This document shows positions 26,642 through 36,134 of a stretch of 64,000 nt of DNA, piece by piece. Under the pieces are notes generated by a model that was not told the origin of the DNA, did not search any database, and saw only the letters and a program-made list of their open reading frames with translations. The stretch comes from Campylobacter massiliensis. GTDB taxonomy: Bacteria > Campylobacterota > Campylobacteria > Campylobacterales > Campylobacteraceae. The first letter of the stretch is position 1; the number at the start of each line of letters is the position of its first letter. The position numbers and the translations under genes are program-made. The DNA is taken from positions 496,001 through 560,000 of the forward strand of contig NZ_JACLZK010000002.1 of the NCBI RefSeq assembly GCF_014253065.1. The letters run 5' to 3'.

Positions 26642-28620
26642 CTATATACCTTGATGATAAATCCTTGCTTATCTTGAGACGTTATGATGTCGTTACTATA
26701 CGATATGCGCGAAAAGTCGCCGAATTCGTCTTTTATCATCTCGCCGGCAACCTTAGCGCGCTCCTTGCCGATACCGAAATTTGCGTATGAGTTGATCTTT
26801 TCTAGTTCATCTTGCGGGATCACTTTTGCCGCTTTTGACGTGGCGATAAAGTTACCGCGACTCACTATCGGCGTGATTTCGAAATAATAATTTGAATTAT
26901 AACTCTGCAAAAAGTCGCTAACTTTATTTTTGCAAACTTGCGTCGGCCTGTCCGAACCCGCGCTCATGTCCGAGCACTCGACTGAGGCGATGAAAACTAC
27001 CTTTTTAGGCACTTCGGCTTTAAAATTTAGCTGGATTATCTTTTTTAGATTTTCATTTTCGCTCATCAGCTCTTCATTTTTGGTTAGTATCTGCGCCACT
27101 TCGCCCTTTGCGACGTTTTTTTGCGTACTCGTTTTGGCTAAATTTTCCTTCGTATCGCTTAGATCTTTAGCTCCGTCTTGCATCTGTTTTTTTAGAGTCG
27201 CTAACTCTGCGTCTTTTTGCGTCAAAAGCTTGTTTAGAGCGTCTATTTGCTCTTTATTTTCCTTGTCGGCCTTGATGTTGTTTTCGACCAAGGTCGTGAT
27301 TTTGTTATTTAAAATTTTATAGTTTTGGATATTTTTTTTGCTCGCGGCGATCTCGTCTGCTAGCAGCTCTTTTTGGATATTTAGCGACTCGTTTAGATCG
27401 ACAACCTTGGCTTCCGCGCTTTTTAACGAACTATCTTTTTTTGAGATCTGGTCTTCTAGCTCATAAATTTTACCCTTTAGCTCGGTTACGTTTCGCTCGG
27501 TATCTTGACGCTCTTTTTCGAGCTGATTTTTTAGCTTTTCAAACTCCGTTTTGTGCATAGCTAGGATTTTTTCTACCTCTTTTTCAAAGCCCTTTTTCTC
27601 TCTCTCAAGCTTTGCGACCAGCTCTTTATTCGTCGCGTTTAGCTCGCTATTTATCGATTTTAGTTTGGCTTTTGACTCGGCTTTTTTATTTGCGTTTTCG
27701 AGGCTCGCTTCAAGCTCGCTTATTTTTTTTCTGTCCGCGTTTTGCTCTTTTTCTAGAGCTTCTATCCTGCTTTTGGTTAAATTTTGAGCGTTTAGCGCCT
27801 GGGCATTATATTCGCTCGCGATCCTTTTTATTTCGGTGTCTTTTAGTCCTAGCTCGTTTGTAAGCCTAGCGTTTTCGCTCTTTAGTTTTGCGGCCTCCTC
27901 GGTCGCAGTTCTTAGTTCGCTTTCAAATTTAGCTTTAGCAGCAGTCGCTTCATTTTTCAGTTCGTCATTTTGAGCTTCGAGCCGTTTTAACGCATTTTGG
28001 CTCTCGTTTTGCGTTTTAGCGCTTGATTTGTCAAATTCGCTCTGCTTTTTTTCAAGCTCGGCTTTTAGAGTCTTGATCTCGCTGCGAAGCGAAGTCAAAT
28101 TTTGCTCTAAATTTTTATTTTTTTCGTTTTCTTCCTGCGCTTTGGCTAGTTTTTCATTTAGCTCGTCAATCGCGCTTAGGCGCTGCTTGTCGTTAGCGCT
28201 AGCGGCTTGTTTTCGTCTGGTTTCCAGCTCGGCTTGTTGATCGTTTAAGAGATTTGAGATTTCTAGATTTTTACCGACTAGATCGACGTTGTCGTCATAA
28301 AGCAGCTTATTTTGAGCGCGCAGGACGCGGATTTGTTCTTTTAGCTCGTCCTCATCGCCTAAAATAGGAGCGTCCGTATAGTTCGCATCCAAATTTCTAG
28401 CATATTTTTCTTGCGGTAAAGCTTGACTTTGGATAGCCGAATTTGTCTCGTCCGTACCGCCTACGCTCTCGTTTTTAGGCACTTCTTCGACGTTCATTAT
28501 CTGCACGGCGAGTTCCGTTGGCCTTGCAGACGGCTTCGTAAACTCGAAATACAAATAATACCCGCCCAGCGTGAGCAAACAACCGCAGATAAAAAATAAG
28601 ACTAAATTTAACGCTCTCAA
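26638..28620 (-). CDS. Inner-membrane-anchored long coiled-coil protein with OmpA-like end
   Basis: 660 residues, function unknown. One N-terminal membrane helix (about 5-24) is followed by a low-complexity stretch and then roughly 430 residues of unbroken coiled coil rich in Lys, Glu, Ala, Asn and Leu (about 95-525). The last 120 residues are globular: VVFIASVECSD, then YANFGIGKERAKVAGEMI, which resembles the peptidoglycan-binding helix of OmpA-like domains. A protein of this layout could span the periplasm to the wall. The start is a TTG with an AAGGA site inside the upstream gene end. It is the second gene of the operon. Confidence 0.7.
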   Translation of the reverse strand: MRALNLVLFFICGCLLTLGGYYLYFEFTKPSARPTELAVQIMNVEEVPKNESVGGTDETNSAIQSQALPQEKYARNLDANYTDAPILGDEDELKEQIRVLRAQNKLLYDDNVDLVGKNLEISNLLNDQQAELETRRKQAASANDKQRLSAIDELNEKLAKAQEENEKNKNLEQNLTSLRSEIKTLKAELEKKQSEFDKSSAKTQNESQNALKRLEAQNDELKNEATAAKAKFESELRTATEEAAKLKSENARLTNELGLKDTEIKRIASEYNAQALNAQNLTKSRIEALEKEQNADRKKISELEASLENANKKAESKAKLKSINSELNATNKELVAKLEREKKGFEKEVEKILAMHKTEFEKLKNQLEKERQDTERNVTELKGKIYELEDQISKKDSSLKSAEAKVVDLNESLNIQKELLADEIAASKKNIQNYKILNNKITTLVENNIKADKENKEQIDALNKLLTQKDAELATLKKQMQDGAKDLSDTKENLAKTSTQKNVAKGEVAQILTKNEELMSENENLKKIIQLNFKAEVPKKVVFIASVECSDMSAGSDRPTQVCKNKVSDFLQSYNSNYYFEITPIVSRGNFIATSKAAKVIPQDELEKINSYANFGIGKERAKVAGEMIKDEFGDFSRISYSNDIITSQDKQGFIIKVYR

Positions 28621-28622
28621 CT

Positions 28623-29573
28623 CTATTTTTCCTTGATGTCTTGGACTACCTTATGCGCGTGATTTAGCGCGAGCACGATCGAGCCGCCGTTTTTTAGCAC
28701 GATGTCGCCGCCGATATATAGACCGCCGACGCTGCTTTCATAGTGCTCGTTTACGACCGGATCTTTATCTGCGTCAAGCTCTACTCCGCATTTTTGCAGA
28801 AAATCCACCGGAGTCGAGCCGCCGATGGCGTAGACGACCCTGTCGTAGACTCTGATTTTTCCGTTTGAAAAGTGCACCCTCACGCGTCCGGATTCGTTTT
28901 CGATCTCGGTGATATCGTGATTTAGTCGCACTTTTAGCTTATTTGCTTTTTCTAGTTCCCATAGCGCCGTTACGTTTACGTCGTTTACGCGGCTAAATTT
29001 ATCCTTGCGGTACGCCAGCGTAGTTTTGTTGTATTGGCATAGCTCGATAGCGTACTCTACGGCCGAGTTTCCGCCGCCTACTACGAGAACTTTTTCGCCG
29101 CTAGAACAGGAGTTTAGGTTAAAATTTATAACGTTATTTAGCGAAGGCGGGATCTTGTAATCAGGTTTGTTCGGGCGTCCCATTTTACCGATACTTATCA
29201 TCACGTTTTTGGCTTGATAGTCGCCCTTTGCGGTGTGCACGAAAAACAAACCGTCCTTTTTCTTTACGCTTTCGACCTCGGAGTTAAACACGGCCTCGAT
29301 CTTTTCCTCGTCTAGCAACTTATCAAAATAATCAAGCGTGCTCTCCTTAGTGCCGTCCTCAAAGGACACGATACCGTGAATGGTGCTATCCTGACCTTTA
29401 TACTCTTTATCCACGCGCTTATTGTCTTTGTAAAATTTTCTTATAGTTTGGCTGTGGTTGTCGCCCTTTTCGAGAAGCAAAACTTTTTTTAATCCATTGG
29501 CTCTCGCCTCTACGACGGTCGCGATACCGCAAGGGCCGCCGCCTATCACGATAATGTCGTAAACATCGCTCAT
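28623..29573 (-). CDS. FAD-dependent pyridine-nucleotide oxidoreductase (YpdA-like)
   Basis: 316-residue flavoprotein of the thioredoxin reductase superfamily. FAD site IIGGGPCGIATV at about 10-21, NADPH site VVGGGNSAVEYAIEL at about 166-180, and the C-terminal GLYIGGDIV. The redox CxxC of thioredoxin reductase is absent, as in YpdA of Firmicutes, which reduces bacillithiol disulfide. Campylobacter is not known to make bacillithiol, so the substrate is open. C. jejuni Cj0559 appears similar. First gene of a seven-gene operon ending at 23050; ATG with GGAGAG. Confidence 0.85.
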   Translation of the reverse strand: MSDVYDIIVIGGGPCGIATVVEARANGLKKVLLLEKGDNHSQTIRKFYKDNKRVDKEYKGQDSTIHGIVSFEDGTKESTLDYFDKLLDEEKIEAVFNSEVESVKKKDGLFFVHTAKGDYQAKNVMISIGKMGRPNKPDYKIPPSLNNVINFNLNSCSSGEKVLVVGGGNSAVEYAIELCQYNKTTLAYRKDKFSRVNDVNVTALWELEKANKLKVRLNHDITEIENESGRVRVHFSNGKIRVYDRVVYAIGGSTPVDFLQKCGVELDADKDPVVNEHYESSVGGLYIGGDIVLKNGGSIVLALNHAHKVVQDIKEK

Positions 29574-29713
29574 TGTTTCTCTCCGATTTGATAATTTTTC
29601 ATTAATGTAGCGAAAATTGTATTAAATTTTAAGAAATTCGCGAAATTTGGGATAAATTTAGTTTAAAAGCGACAAAAGCGGTCAAATTTGAAAGACAAAA
29701 GGCGGGCGTGAGT

Positions 29714-29756
29714 AAATTTGACTCGTTTAAATTCCGTAAATTTACGAGTCAAATTT
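29714..29756. repeat. AAATTT inverted repeat, 13-bp arms
   Basis: AAATTTGACTCGT at 29714-29726 pairs exactly with ACGAGTCAAATTT at 29744-29756, and the loop itself holds two more AAATT strings in inverted order. It lies between aroG and the next operon. Confidence 0.8.
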
Positions 29757-29775
29757 GAGCTTTGTTAAATTTAAA

Positions 29776-29803
29776 GGGCGCAAATTTCATCAAATTTACG
29801 CCC
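29776..29803 (-). terminator. AAATTT hairpin behind aroG
   Basis: GGGCGCAAATTT at 29776-29787 and AAATTTACGCCC at 29792-29803 pair with one mismatch and a 4-base loop, 7 bases past the aroG stop codon. Position suggests a terminator although there is no U-run. Confidence 0.6.
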
Positions 29804-29810
29804 GGTAAAG

Positions 29811-31148
29811 CTAAATTTTCTTTAAAAACTCAGCGATTAAAAACGCTAGTTCTAGCGACTGATCGGCGTTTAGGCGCGGATCGCACTGCGTTTCGTATCT
29901 GTGCGCGAGATCATCCTCGTTTAGTTTAAACGATCCGCCCGTGCACTCGGTCACGTCCTGCCCCGTCATCTCTAGATGCACGCCGCCCGCATGCGTGCCT
30001 TCGGCTCTATGTATCTCAAAAAAGCTCTGCACTTCGGCTAGGATTTTATCAAATTCGCGCGTCTTGTAGCCGTTTGCCGCCTTTATCGTGTTGCCGTGCA
30101 TAGGATCGATGCTATATACGATATTTAGCCCTTCGCGTTTTACTTCGCGTAGGATTTTAGGTAGCCGCTCGCCGATTTTATCCGCGCCCATTCTGATGAT
30201 TACGTTTAGTCTGCCCGCTTCGTTTTGCGGATTTAGCGCATTTGCGAGCGCGATGACGTCCTGCGCGGTTGCGTTTGGTCCGATCTTTACGCCTAGAGGA
30301 TTGTGTACGCCGCTTAGAAAATGTACGTGGGCGTCGTTTACGCCGCGCGTGCGCTCGCCGATCCAGAGCATATGCGCCGAGCAGTCGTACCAGTCGCCGG
30401 TGAGGCTATCCTCTCTAGTGAGCGCCTCCTCGTACGGCAGCAAAAGCGCCTCGTGCGAGGTGTAGACCTTAGTTTCGCTGATTGCGGGCGTATTTGAGGC
30501 GTTTATGCCGCAAGCCCCCATAAACGCTAGAGTTTGGCTTAGCTGCCTGGCTAACTCGCCGTATTTAGCGTCGAGCTCGGGTTTTTTGATAAAGCCTAAG
30601 TTCCAGCGATTTACCTCGTGCAGATCGGCTAGACCGCCGCGAGAAAAGGCGCGAAGAAGGTTCATCGTGGATGCGCTTTGATAATACGCCTCGATCATGC
30701 GGTTTGGATCGGGTACGCGGGCATCTGGGTTAAATTCAAAGCCGTTTATGATGTCGCCGCGGTAGCTTGGTAGTTTTACGCTGCCTTGCTCCTCGTAGTC
30801 CGAGCTTCTAGGCTTGGCAAACTGACCCGCCACGCGCCCTACTTTTACGACGGGGCAGCGTCCGGCAAAGGTTAAAACGATCGCCATTTGTAGCATTACC
30901 TTAAACATATCGCGGATATTTACGGCGTTAAAATTTGAAAAACTCTCCGCACAGTCGCCCCCTTGTAGCAAAAATGCCTCGCCGTTGCAAACTTTTGCAA
31001 GGTCTTGTTTTAGGTTTCTAGCCTCTCCGGCAAAAACTAGCGGCGGCATCGTCTTTAGCTTATCTTCGGCCTTTTTTAGCAAGACCTCGTCGGGGTAGCT
31101 AGGCTGCTGCAAGATATTAAATTTTCTCCACGAATCTCTACTCCACAT
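29811..31148 (-). CDS. aroG: Class II 3-deoxy-7-phosphoheptulonate (DAHP) synthase
   Basis: First enzyme of the shikimate pathway, joining phosphoenolpyruvate and erythrose 4-phosphate. 445 residues of the plant-like class II type. It shows [10 protein letters not shown] (metal-binding Cys), [35 protein letters not shown] and SIDPMHGNT. The start context [10 protein letters not shown] is usual for this class. Epsilonproteobacteria use this class (Cj0716 in C. jejuni). Single gene, divergent from rarD, with a hairpin right behind the stop codon. Confidence 0.95.
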   Translation of the reverse strand: MWSRDSWRKFNILQQPSYPDEVLLKKAEDKLKTMPPLVFAGEARNLKQDLAKVCNGEAFLLQGGDCAESFSNFNAVNIRDMFKVMLQMAIVLTFAGRCPVVKVGRVAGQFAKPRSSDYEEQGSVKLPSYRGDIINGFEFNPDARVPDPNRMIEAYYQSASTMNLLRAFSRGGLADLHEVNRWNLGFIKKPELDAKYGELARQLSQTLAFMGACGINASNTPAISETKVYTSHEALLLPYEEALTREDSLTGDWYDCSAHMLWIGERTRGVNDAHVHFLSGVHNPLGVKIGPNATAQDVIALANALNPQNEAGRLNVIIRMGADKIGERLPKILREVKREGLNIVYSIDPMHGNTIKAANGYKTREFDKILAEVQSFFEIHRAEGTHAGGVHLEMTGQDVTECTGGSFKLNEDDLAHRYETQCDPRLNADQSLELAFLIAEFLKKI

Positions 31149-31310
31149 CTTTAAACCTTTTTAAAAATAACGCCGATTTTAACTAAAAGAACTTTTATTA
31201 CAGATAAAATTTCAAATTTTACCCTCAAATTTGCCCTCGCTGCGCATTTTTGAGCCACATAAGTTTCGATTAACGACAAATAAATATAATTTTGCCAAAA
31301 AAGCGGAAAA

Positions 31311-32201
31311 ATGAAGGACAAAAACCAAACCAAAATCGGCTTCATCTACGGCCTGTCGGTCTTTATGATCTGGGGCGTTTTTCCTATTTATTTTAAACAA
31401 CTCAGCGCGCTTTCGGCTACCGAGATCGTCGCTCACCGTATCCTTTGGTCGGTGCTGCTTTTATTTTTACTGCTCAAATTTGGCCGCAAACTAGGCGCCG
31501 CAAAGAAAATTTTAAGTAACAAAAAAACCGCGTTTTGGCTATTTGTCACGGGGCTTCTAATCGCTGCCAACTGGTGGATCTACGTCTACGCCGTAAATAT
31601 CGGCAAGATCGTGGAAACTAGCCTTGGATACTTCATAAATCCGCTCGTAAATATGCTCCTTGGCGTGCTGATTTTAAAAGAAAAGCTATCGCGCGCTGGC
31701 AAATTTGCCGTCGGCATCGTCTTTGTCGCTATCGGAGTGCAAATTTACGATGCGGGCGGCCTACCTATCATATCTATCATTTTGCCTATCACGTTTGGAT
31801 TTTATTCGCTCATTAGAAAGCGCCTTAGCGTGCCCTCTTTAGAGGGGCTTTTCGTCGAAACCGCGCTCATAGCTCCCATTGCGCTCGTCGCGCTATTTTT
31901 CGTCGCAGCTAGCGGGCAAAATCACTTTAGCTTTTCGTGGTTCGGGCTCTTGATCGCTCTTTGCGGGCCTGCGACCGTCGTGCCGCTTTTGCTTTTTAAC
32001 TCGGCGGCTACTAGGTTAAATTTGGGCACGATAGGCTATTTGCAGTATATCTCGCCTTCGATGCAGCTTTTGCTTGCCGTTTTTTACTACGGCGAGCAAG
32101 TTAGCGCGCTTAAGGCGCTGTCGTTTTTGCTGATCTGGAGCGCGCTTGCGGTGGTTAGCTTTAGCGCGATTTATAGTAAAAAAAGCAAAATTTCAGTATA
32201 A
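31311..32201 (+). CDS. rarD: RarD/EamA-family permease
   Basis: Inner-membrane protein of 296 residues with about ten hydrophobic helices in two EamA repeats. The N-terminus GFIYGLSVFMIWGVFPIYFK and ANWWIYVYAVN near residue 85 are typical of RarD, named for a chloramphenicol-sensitivity phenotype; the true substrate is not known. ATG with GGAAAA upstream. Starts the plus-strand group; the 162 bases between it and aroG must hold both promoters. Confidence 0.9.
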   Translation: MKDKNQTKIGFIYGLSVFMIWGVFPIYFKQLSALSATEIVAHRILWSVLLLFLLLKFGRKLGAAKKILSNKKTAFWLFVTGLLIAANWWIYVYAVNIGKIVETSLGYFINPLVNMLLGVLILKEKLSRAGKFAVGIVFVAIGVQIYDAGGLPIISIILPITFGFYSLIRKRLSVPSLEGLFVETALIAPIALVALFFVAASGQNHFSFSWFGLLIALCGPATVVPLLLFNSAATRLNLGTIGYLQYISPSMQLLLAVFYYGEQVSALKALSFLLIWSALAVVSFSAIYSKKSKISV

Positions 32202-32231
32202 CCGCAAATTTAAATCAAAAAAGGAAAAACA

Positions 32232-32690
32232 ATGTCATCTATCGCATTTTACGCCGTCATCTGCGTCATAGCTGCGCTCGTGCTCTACGCGCAGATACAA
32301 AAGCTAACGAGAAAGATCGACGAGAACGGCACTCTAGCAAACAACTCCCCCGAGGCCGTACGTCAAATTTCGGTGCAAAAGTACAAGGATTTTTGCGAGA
32401 TCATTAACGGCGAGCTAAGAGAGCTAAAGATGAAAGCGCTCTACGACGACGCCCTAAAAAACGAGAATTTAAAAGAAAAATTTTTAGAAAGCTTAAGCGA
32501 GATGAGCAAGAAGCTGACGTTTATCGAGACGATGAACACCGCTAGAAACCCAGACAAATGGGAAAGCGAGCTCTTTGAGGTGCTTAGCCGCCTAGACGAT
32601 CTCGTCACGGAAAATTTCAAAGACGGCGAGCGCGCGGGCGACGAGATTAGGGAGCGTCTGGGCGCTGAGTTTAGCAAGCTGCAAAATTAA
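32232..32690 (+). CDS. Small membrane-anchored helical protein, unknown
   Basis: 152 residues. An N-terminal membrane helix (about 3-20) is followed by an all-helical charged domain (QKYKDFCEIINGELRELKMKA, and a C-terminal LSRLDDLVTENFKDGERAG). No motif recognised. AAAGGA site, 30 bases after rarD and 66 before pyrB, with the same strand and similar base composition, so it is likely a real gene read with rarD. Confidence 0.7.
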   Translation: MSSIAFYAVICVIAALVLYAQIQKLTRKIDENGTLANNSPEAVRQISVQKYKDFCEIINGELRELKMKALYDDALKNENLKEKFLESLSEMSKKLTFIETMNTARNPDKWESELFEVLSRLDDLVTENFKDGERAGDEIRERLGAEFSKLQN

Positions 32691-32756
32691 ACCTTAAGTA
32701 AAAACGGGGTAATATCGCTTTTTTGATTTAACTCTATCTTTCTAAGGAAAAAACGG

Positions 32757-33689
32757 ATGAGCTATACCAAAAAAGACCTCGTAACCGCTGCAAATTTAAC
32801 CAAAGACGAAATTTATCATTTCCTAAATTTAGCCAAAGAGTTTAAAGCATTAAACAACTCCGAGACCAAAAAAGCAAAGTCGCTCTACGGCAAAACGACC
32901 GTAAACGCCTTTTTTGAAAACTCGACCAGGACGCGGACGAGCTTTGAGATCGCGGCCAAGCGCCTCGGAGCCGACGCTATAAATTTCACCGCCTCAAGCT
33001 CCAGCACCAAAAAAGGCGAAACACTCATCGACACCATCCATAACATCGTCGCGATGAAAACGGATATCGTAGTCGTGCGCCACTACAGCTCGGGCGCGGC
33101 TAAATTTATAGCTGAAAACACCGACGCTCACGTCGTAAACGCAGGCGACGGACTAAACGAACACCCTAGCCAGGCGCTGCTTGATCTCTTTACTATACTG
33201 GAAAATCGCGGCAGTCTAGAAAATCTCACGGTCGCCATCATCGGCGATATCTTTCACAGCCGCGTGGCGCGCTCAAATATCTACGTCCTAAAAACGCTCG
33301 GAGCCAAGGTTAAGCTCTTTGGTCCGCCGATGTTTTTAACTGGCATGGAGGCTTTTGGCTGTCAAATTTGCACCGATATGCGCGAGGCCGTCGAGGACTC
33401 GGACGTCATCATCATGCTGCGTATCCAGCTCGAGCGCCAGGATGATGAGATCGCATTTCCGTCCGTACGCGAATACTCCAAATTTTTCGGCCTAACCGCT
33501 AACAAAATGCAATACGCCAAAGAGGGCGTTATGATCCTGCACCCGGGTCCGATAAACCGCGGCGTCGAGATAAACTCCGACGTAGCCGACGATCCGCGTT
33601 ACTCGCACGTGCTAAATCAGGTCGAAAACGGCGTCGCCGTCAGGATGGCGATCCTAGATACTCTCATCAAAAACAAAGGCGCAAAATGA
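32757..33689 (+). CDS. pyrB: Aspartate carbamoyltransferase catalytic subunit
   Basis: Joins carbamoyl phosphate and aspartate in pyrimidine synthesis. 310 residues. Carbamoyl-phosphate loop FENSTRTRTSFE at about residue 52-63, GDGLNEHPSQALLD, the DIFHSRVARSN loop, MLRIQLERQ and HPGPINRGVE. No regulatory PyrI partner is nearby. AAGGA site. Overlaps pyrC by the ATGA tetranucleotide, giving translational coupling of two consecutive pathway steps. Confidence 0.96.
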   Translation: MSYTKKDLVTAANLTKDEIYHFLNLAKEFKALNNSETKKAKSLYGKTTVNAFFENSTRTRTSFEIAAKRLGADAINFTASSSSTKKGETLIDTIHNIVAMKTDIVVVRHYSSGAAKFIAENTDAHVVNAGDGLNEHPSQALLDLFTILENRGSLENLTVAIIGDIFHSRVARSNIYVLKTLGAKVKLFGPPMFLTGMEAFGCQICTDMREAVEDSDVIIMLRIQLERQDDEIAFPSVREYSKFFGLTANKMQYAKEGVMILHPGPINRGVEINSDVADDPRYSHVLNQVENGVAVRMAILDTLIKNKGAK

Positions 33690-34966
33690 AAACTCTCATC
33701 AAAAACGGCACGATCATAAACCACAACGGTTCGCAAAAAGCAAACATACTAATAGACGGCGACAAGATCGCTCTCATCACGGCTGACGAACCTGCGGCAG
33801 ATAAAGTAATAGACGCTAGCGGCAAGCTCGTGATGCCTGGCCTAATCGATATGCACGTGCATTTTCGAGACCCGGGCCTTGAGTACAAAGACGACATAAA
33901 CACGGGCTCGGAAACCGCGGTCGCCGGCGGCGTAACCACCTGCTGCCCGATGGCAAATACAAATCCCGTAAACGACAACGCCGTCGTCACGCGCGATATG
34001 GTAGCTAAAGCTAGAGCTCGAGGCCTCATCGACCTGCTACCAATCGGCGCGATAACGAGCAAGATGGACGGCAAAAAGTGCGTAGAGATGGGCGATATGA
34101 CGCAGGCCGGCGCAGTAGCGTTTAGCGACGACGGTTTGCCCGTAGCCAGCAGCGACGTGATGAGATACGCGCTTGAGTACTCAAAGCACTTCGGCAGCTT
34201 CGTCATCAACCACTCCCAGGACTGCTCGCTATGCCGCGGCGGCCACATGAACGAAGGCCGCGTCTCGGCGATACTAGGCATCAAAGGCATGCCGCGCGAG
34301 CAAGAAGAAATCATGGTCTCGCGCGATCTACTGCTAGCCAAGCTCACGGGCGGACACATCCACATCGCGCACGTTAGCTCCGAGTGGTCGCTAAAGCTCA
34401 TTGCGCAGGCTCGCGCGGCCGGCATAAACGTGACCTGCGAGGCGACTCCGCACCATTTTACCTACACCGAGGACGAGTTGCTAGGATATGATACGAACTT
34501 TAAAATGTCGCCGCCGCTTCGCACCAGATCAGACGTGGACGCGATCAGAGAGGGGCTAAAAAGCGGCCTAATCGACGTCATCGTCACCGACCACGCCCCG
34601 CACCACAACGACGAGAAATTTTTAGAATTCGACAAGGCGCCTTTCGGTATCCTTGGCCTGCAAACCCTCGTGCCTATGACGCTAGATCTAGTAAGAGACG
34701 GCGTGATAGACTACGAGAAAATGGCGGCTCTGACGTCTTATAACGCGGCTAAAATTTTAAAACTAAAAGACAAAGGCGTGATCGCGGAAGGCTACCTCGC
34801 CGACATCGCGATAATCGATCCGAATTTCGAGTATCTCTACGACAAAAACCTAAATAAATCAAAATCCCAAAACTCTCCGCTGCTAGGCAAGATGCTAAAA
34901 GGCGCGGCGGTAATTACGATAAAAAGCGGAAAAACGGTGTTTGAGTTTCCAAACGTCGTGGCGTGA
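33686..34966 (+). CDS. pyrC: Dihydroorotase
   Basis: Third step of pyrimidine synthesis, closing carbamoyl aspartate to dihydroorotate. 426 residues of the class I metal-dependent amidohydrolase type. Metal ligands His57 and His59 in DMHVHFRDPG, then NHSQD, HIHIAHVSS, VTCEATPHHF and IVTDHAPHH with the catalytic Asp. Translationally coupled to pyrB. No clear terminator follows. Confidence 0.96.
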   Translation: MKTLIKNGTIINHNGSQKANILIDGDKIALITADEPAADKVIDASGKLVMPGLIDMHVHFRDPGLEYKDDINTGSETAVAGGVTTCCPMANTNPVNDNAVVTRDMVAKARARGLIDLLPIGAITSKMDGKKCVEMGDMTQAGAVAFSDDGLPVASSDVMRYALEYSKHFGSFVINHSQDCSLCRGGHMNEGRVSAILGIKGMPREQEEIMVSRDLLLAKLTGGHIHIAHVSSEWSLKLIAQARAAGINVTCEATPHHFTYTEDELLGYDTNFKMSPPLRTRSDVDAIREGLKSGLIDVIVTDHAPHHNDEKFLEFDKAPFGILGLQTLVPMTLDLVRDGVIDYEKMAALTSYNAAKILKLKDKGVIAEGYLADIAIIDPNFEYLYDKNLNKSKSQNSPLLGKMLKGAAVITIKSGKTVFEFPNVVA

Positions 34967-36134
34967 TCCGATCAAATTTGGCGTAAATTTAAAATTTGAC
35001 TTTGCGGCGGTTAAGGCTGCCGTATGGTCAAATTTAGTAACGACTAAAATAAAATTTGAAACCATAAGGCGAGTATCGCAAAATAAACTCGCGACCAAAC
35101 CCGTCAAAAATACAAAGCAGCGGTTTCTTAAAAACATTTTTATCGCTTATGTCGTCGCCTCTTTCGGGTTTTTTATCATCCCCGAGGATATATTATCTAG
35201 TTGCAAAATTTACCGCGGTTTTGTAACGGCTGTGAAACACATCTTTCCAAATATCCAAATTTTTAGCGACATAAGCCCGTTTAAGCAAGAGATATAATTT
35301 TACAAGGTGGAACTCGTACCAAGATAACCTTTGATGCAAAATTTGAAATATTTGCCGTCATAACGGTTTTTCAACTTTTTTTCTCTTTACTTGGACTGTT
35401 TTTATCGGTCGTCTTGTTGCGAGATTTATTTTTTAAGATTTTCTATCTGGAAAAAGAGAGTAAATAAAAATAGTTTAAAATTTGCAGTTTTGATGTCGGC
35501 AAATTGGAAAATGCAGGCCGCGCCGCGCGTTTTGATTATGAGAAAATCGGCCTAGATTTATCAAGCCAATTTTTTGCAAAAGCTAAATTTGACGGTAACT
35601 TTACCAAAGCCGAATTTGACCCGCAATTTGGCCGTGCGCTTTTATTCAAATTTTACGCCTCGCTCGCTCAATCCGCCTATTTTGACGCCTTGCCGGCTCG
35701 CTAAAGCTATCCTTTTAGCGGCTAAATTTAGCCTCCAAGTCTAAATTTGTCAAATTTATCGCCCGACTAAGCCGTAAAATTACGCTTACGCACTTTTGTC
35801 CGCTCAAATTTGCAATCGCCGCCGAGCCGAATTTAAAAACCGACTTGCTTAAATTTAATCCAAAGCTGGTTTGCAAAATTTATCAAATTTAAAAGCTAAA
35901 CGGAGTAAATTTACGCCGCTGCAAGCCGCTCCGATCGGCCAAACCGCCAAGCCTCAATAAAAGCGACACGATTCGCTCCAAAAACAGCATGAATTAAACC
36001 CGTGCCACCCTCTAAGCCTCCCCAAAACAACCCGAGCAAATCCACGCCGCCGCGGCGGCTCAATCAATGATTAAAAAACCGATCAAGCCGAGTGCAAGCG
36101 ACGCAAATTCGTCAAATTCGGTTCAAATTTATCC
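34967..36134. other. 1.17-kb gap with a gene relic
   Basis: Past pyrC the left half holds a frameshifted membrane-protein gene (35100-35467). The rest, 35468-36134, is dense in AAATTT with many short frames that read like repeats (KFD, FKFD). A 14-base GC palindrome is at 36046-36059. I see no intact gene. Confidence 0.6.
35100..35467 (+). pseudogene. Frameshifted small membrane protein, unknown
   Basis: Two adjoining frames together read like one protein. The first (open to 35297) gives NTKQRFLKNIFIAYVV and a membrane helix ending FFIIPEDIL, then VKHIFPNIQIFSDISPFKQ. The second (from about 35285, one frame off) gives DIILQGGTRTKITFDAKFE, a second helix FAVITVFQLFFSLLGLFLSV and a charged tail KIFYLEKESK to a stop at 35465-35467. 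A missing base or two extra bases near 35285-35292 would join them. No clear start or ribosome site is visible upstream, so the gene may also be 5'-truncated. It could be two small proteins or a sequencing error. No family recognised. Confidence 0.5.

Noticed and set aside
31151-31436. Two minus-strand frames between aroG and rarD
   Set aside because: They overlap the promoter region and the start of rarD and share no known motif.
35504-35704. A 66-codon plus-strand frame
   Set aside because: Residues such as KFD and EFD come from repeated AAATTTGA; no ribosome site or hydrophobic pattern.
36046-36059. Perfect GC palindrome GCCGCCGCGGCGGC
   Set aside because: Short, isolated and without a U-run or paired site; could be chance in a GC-rich patch.
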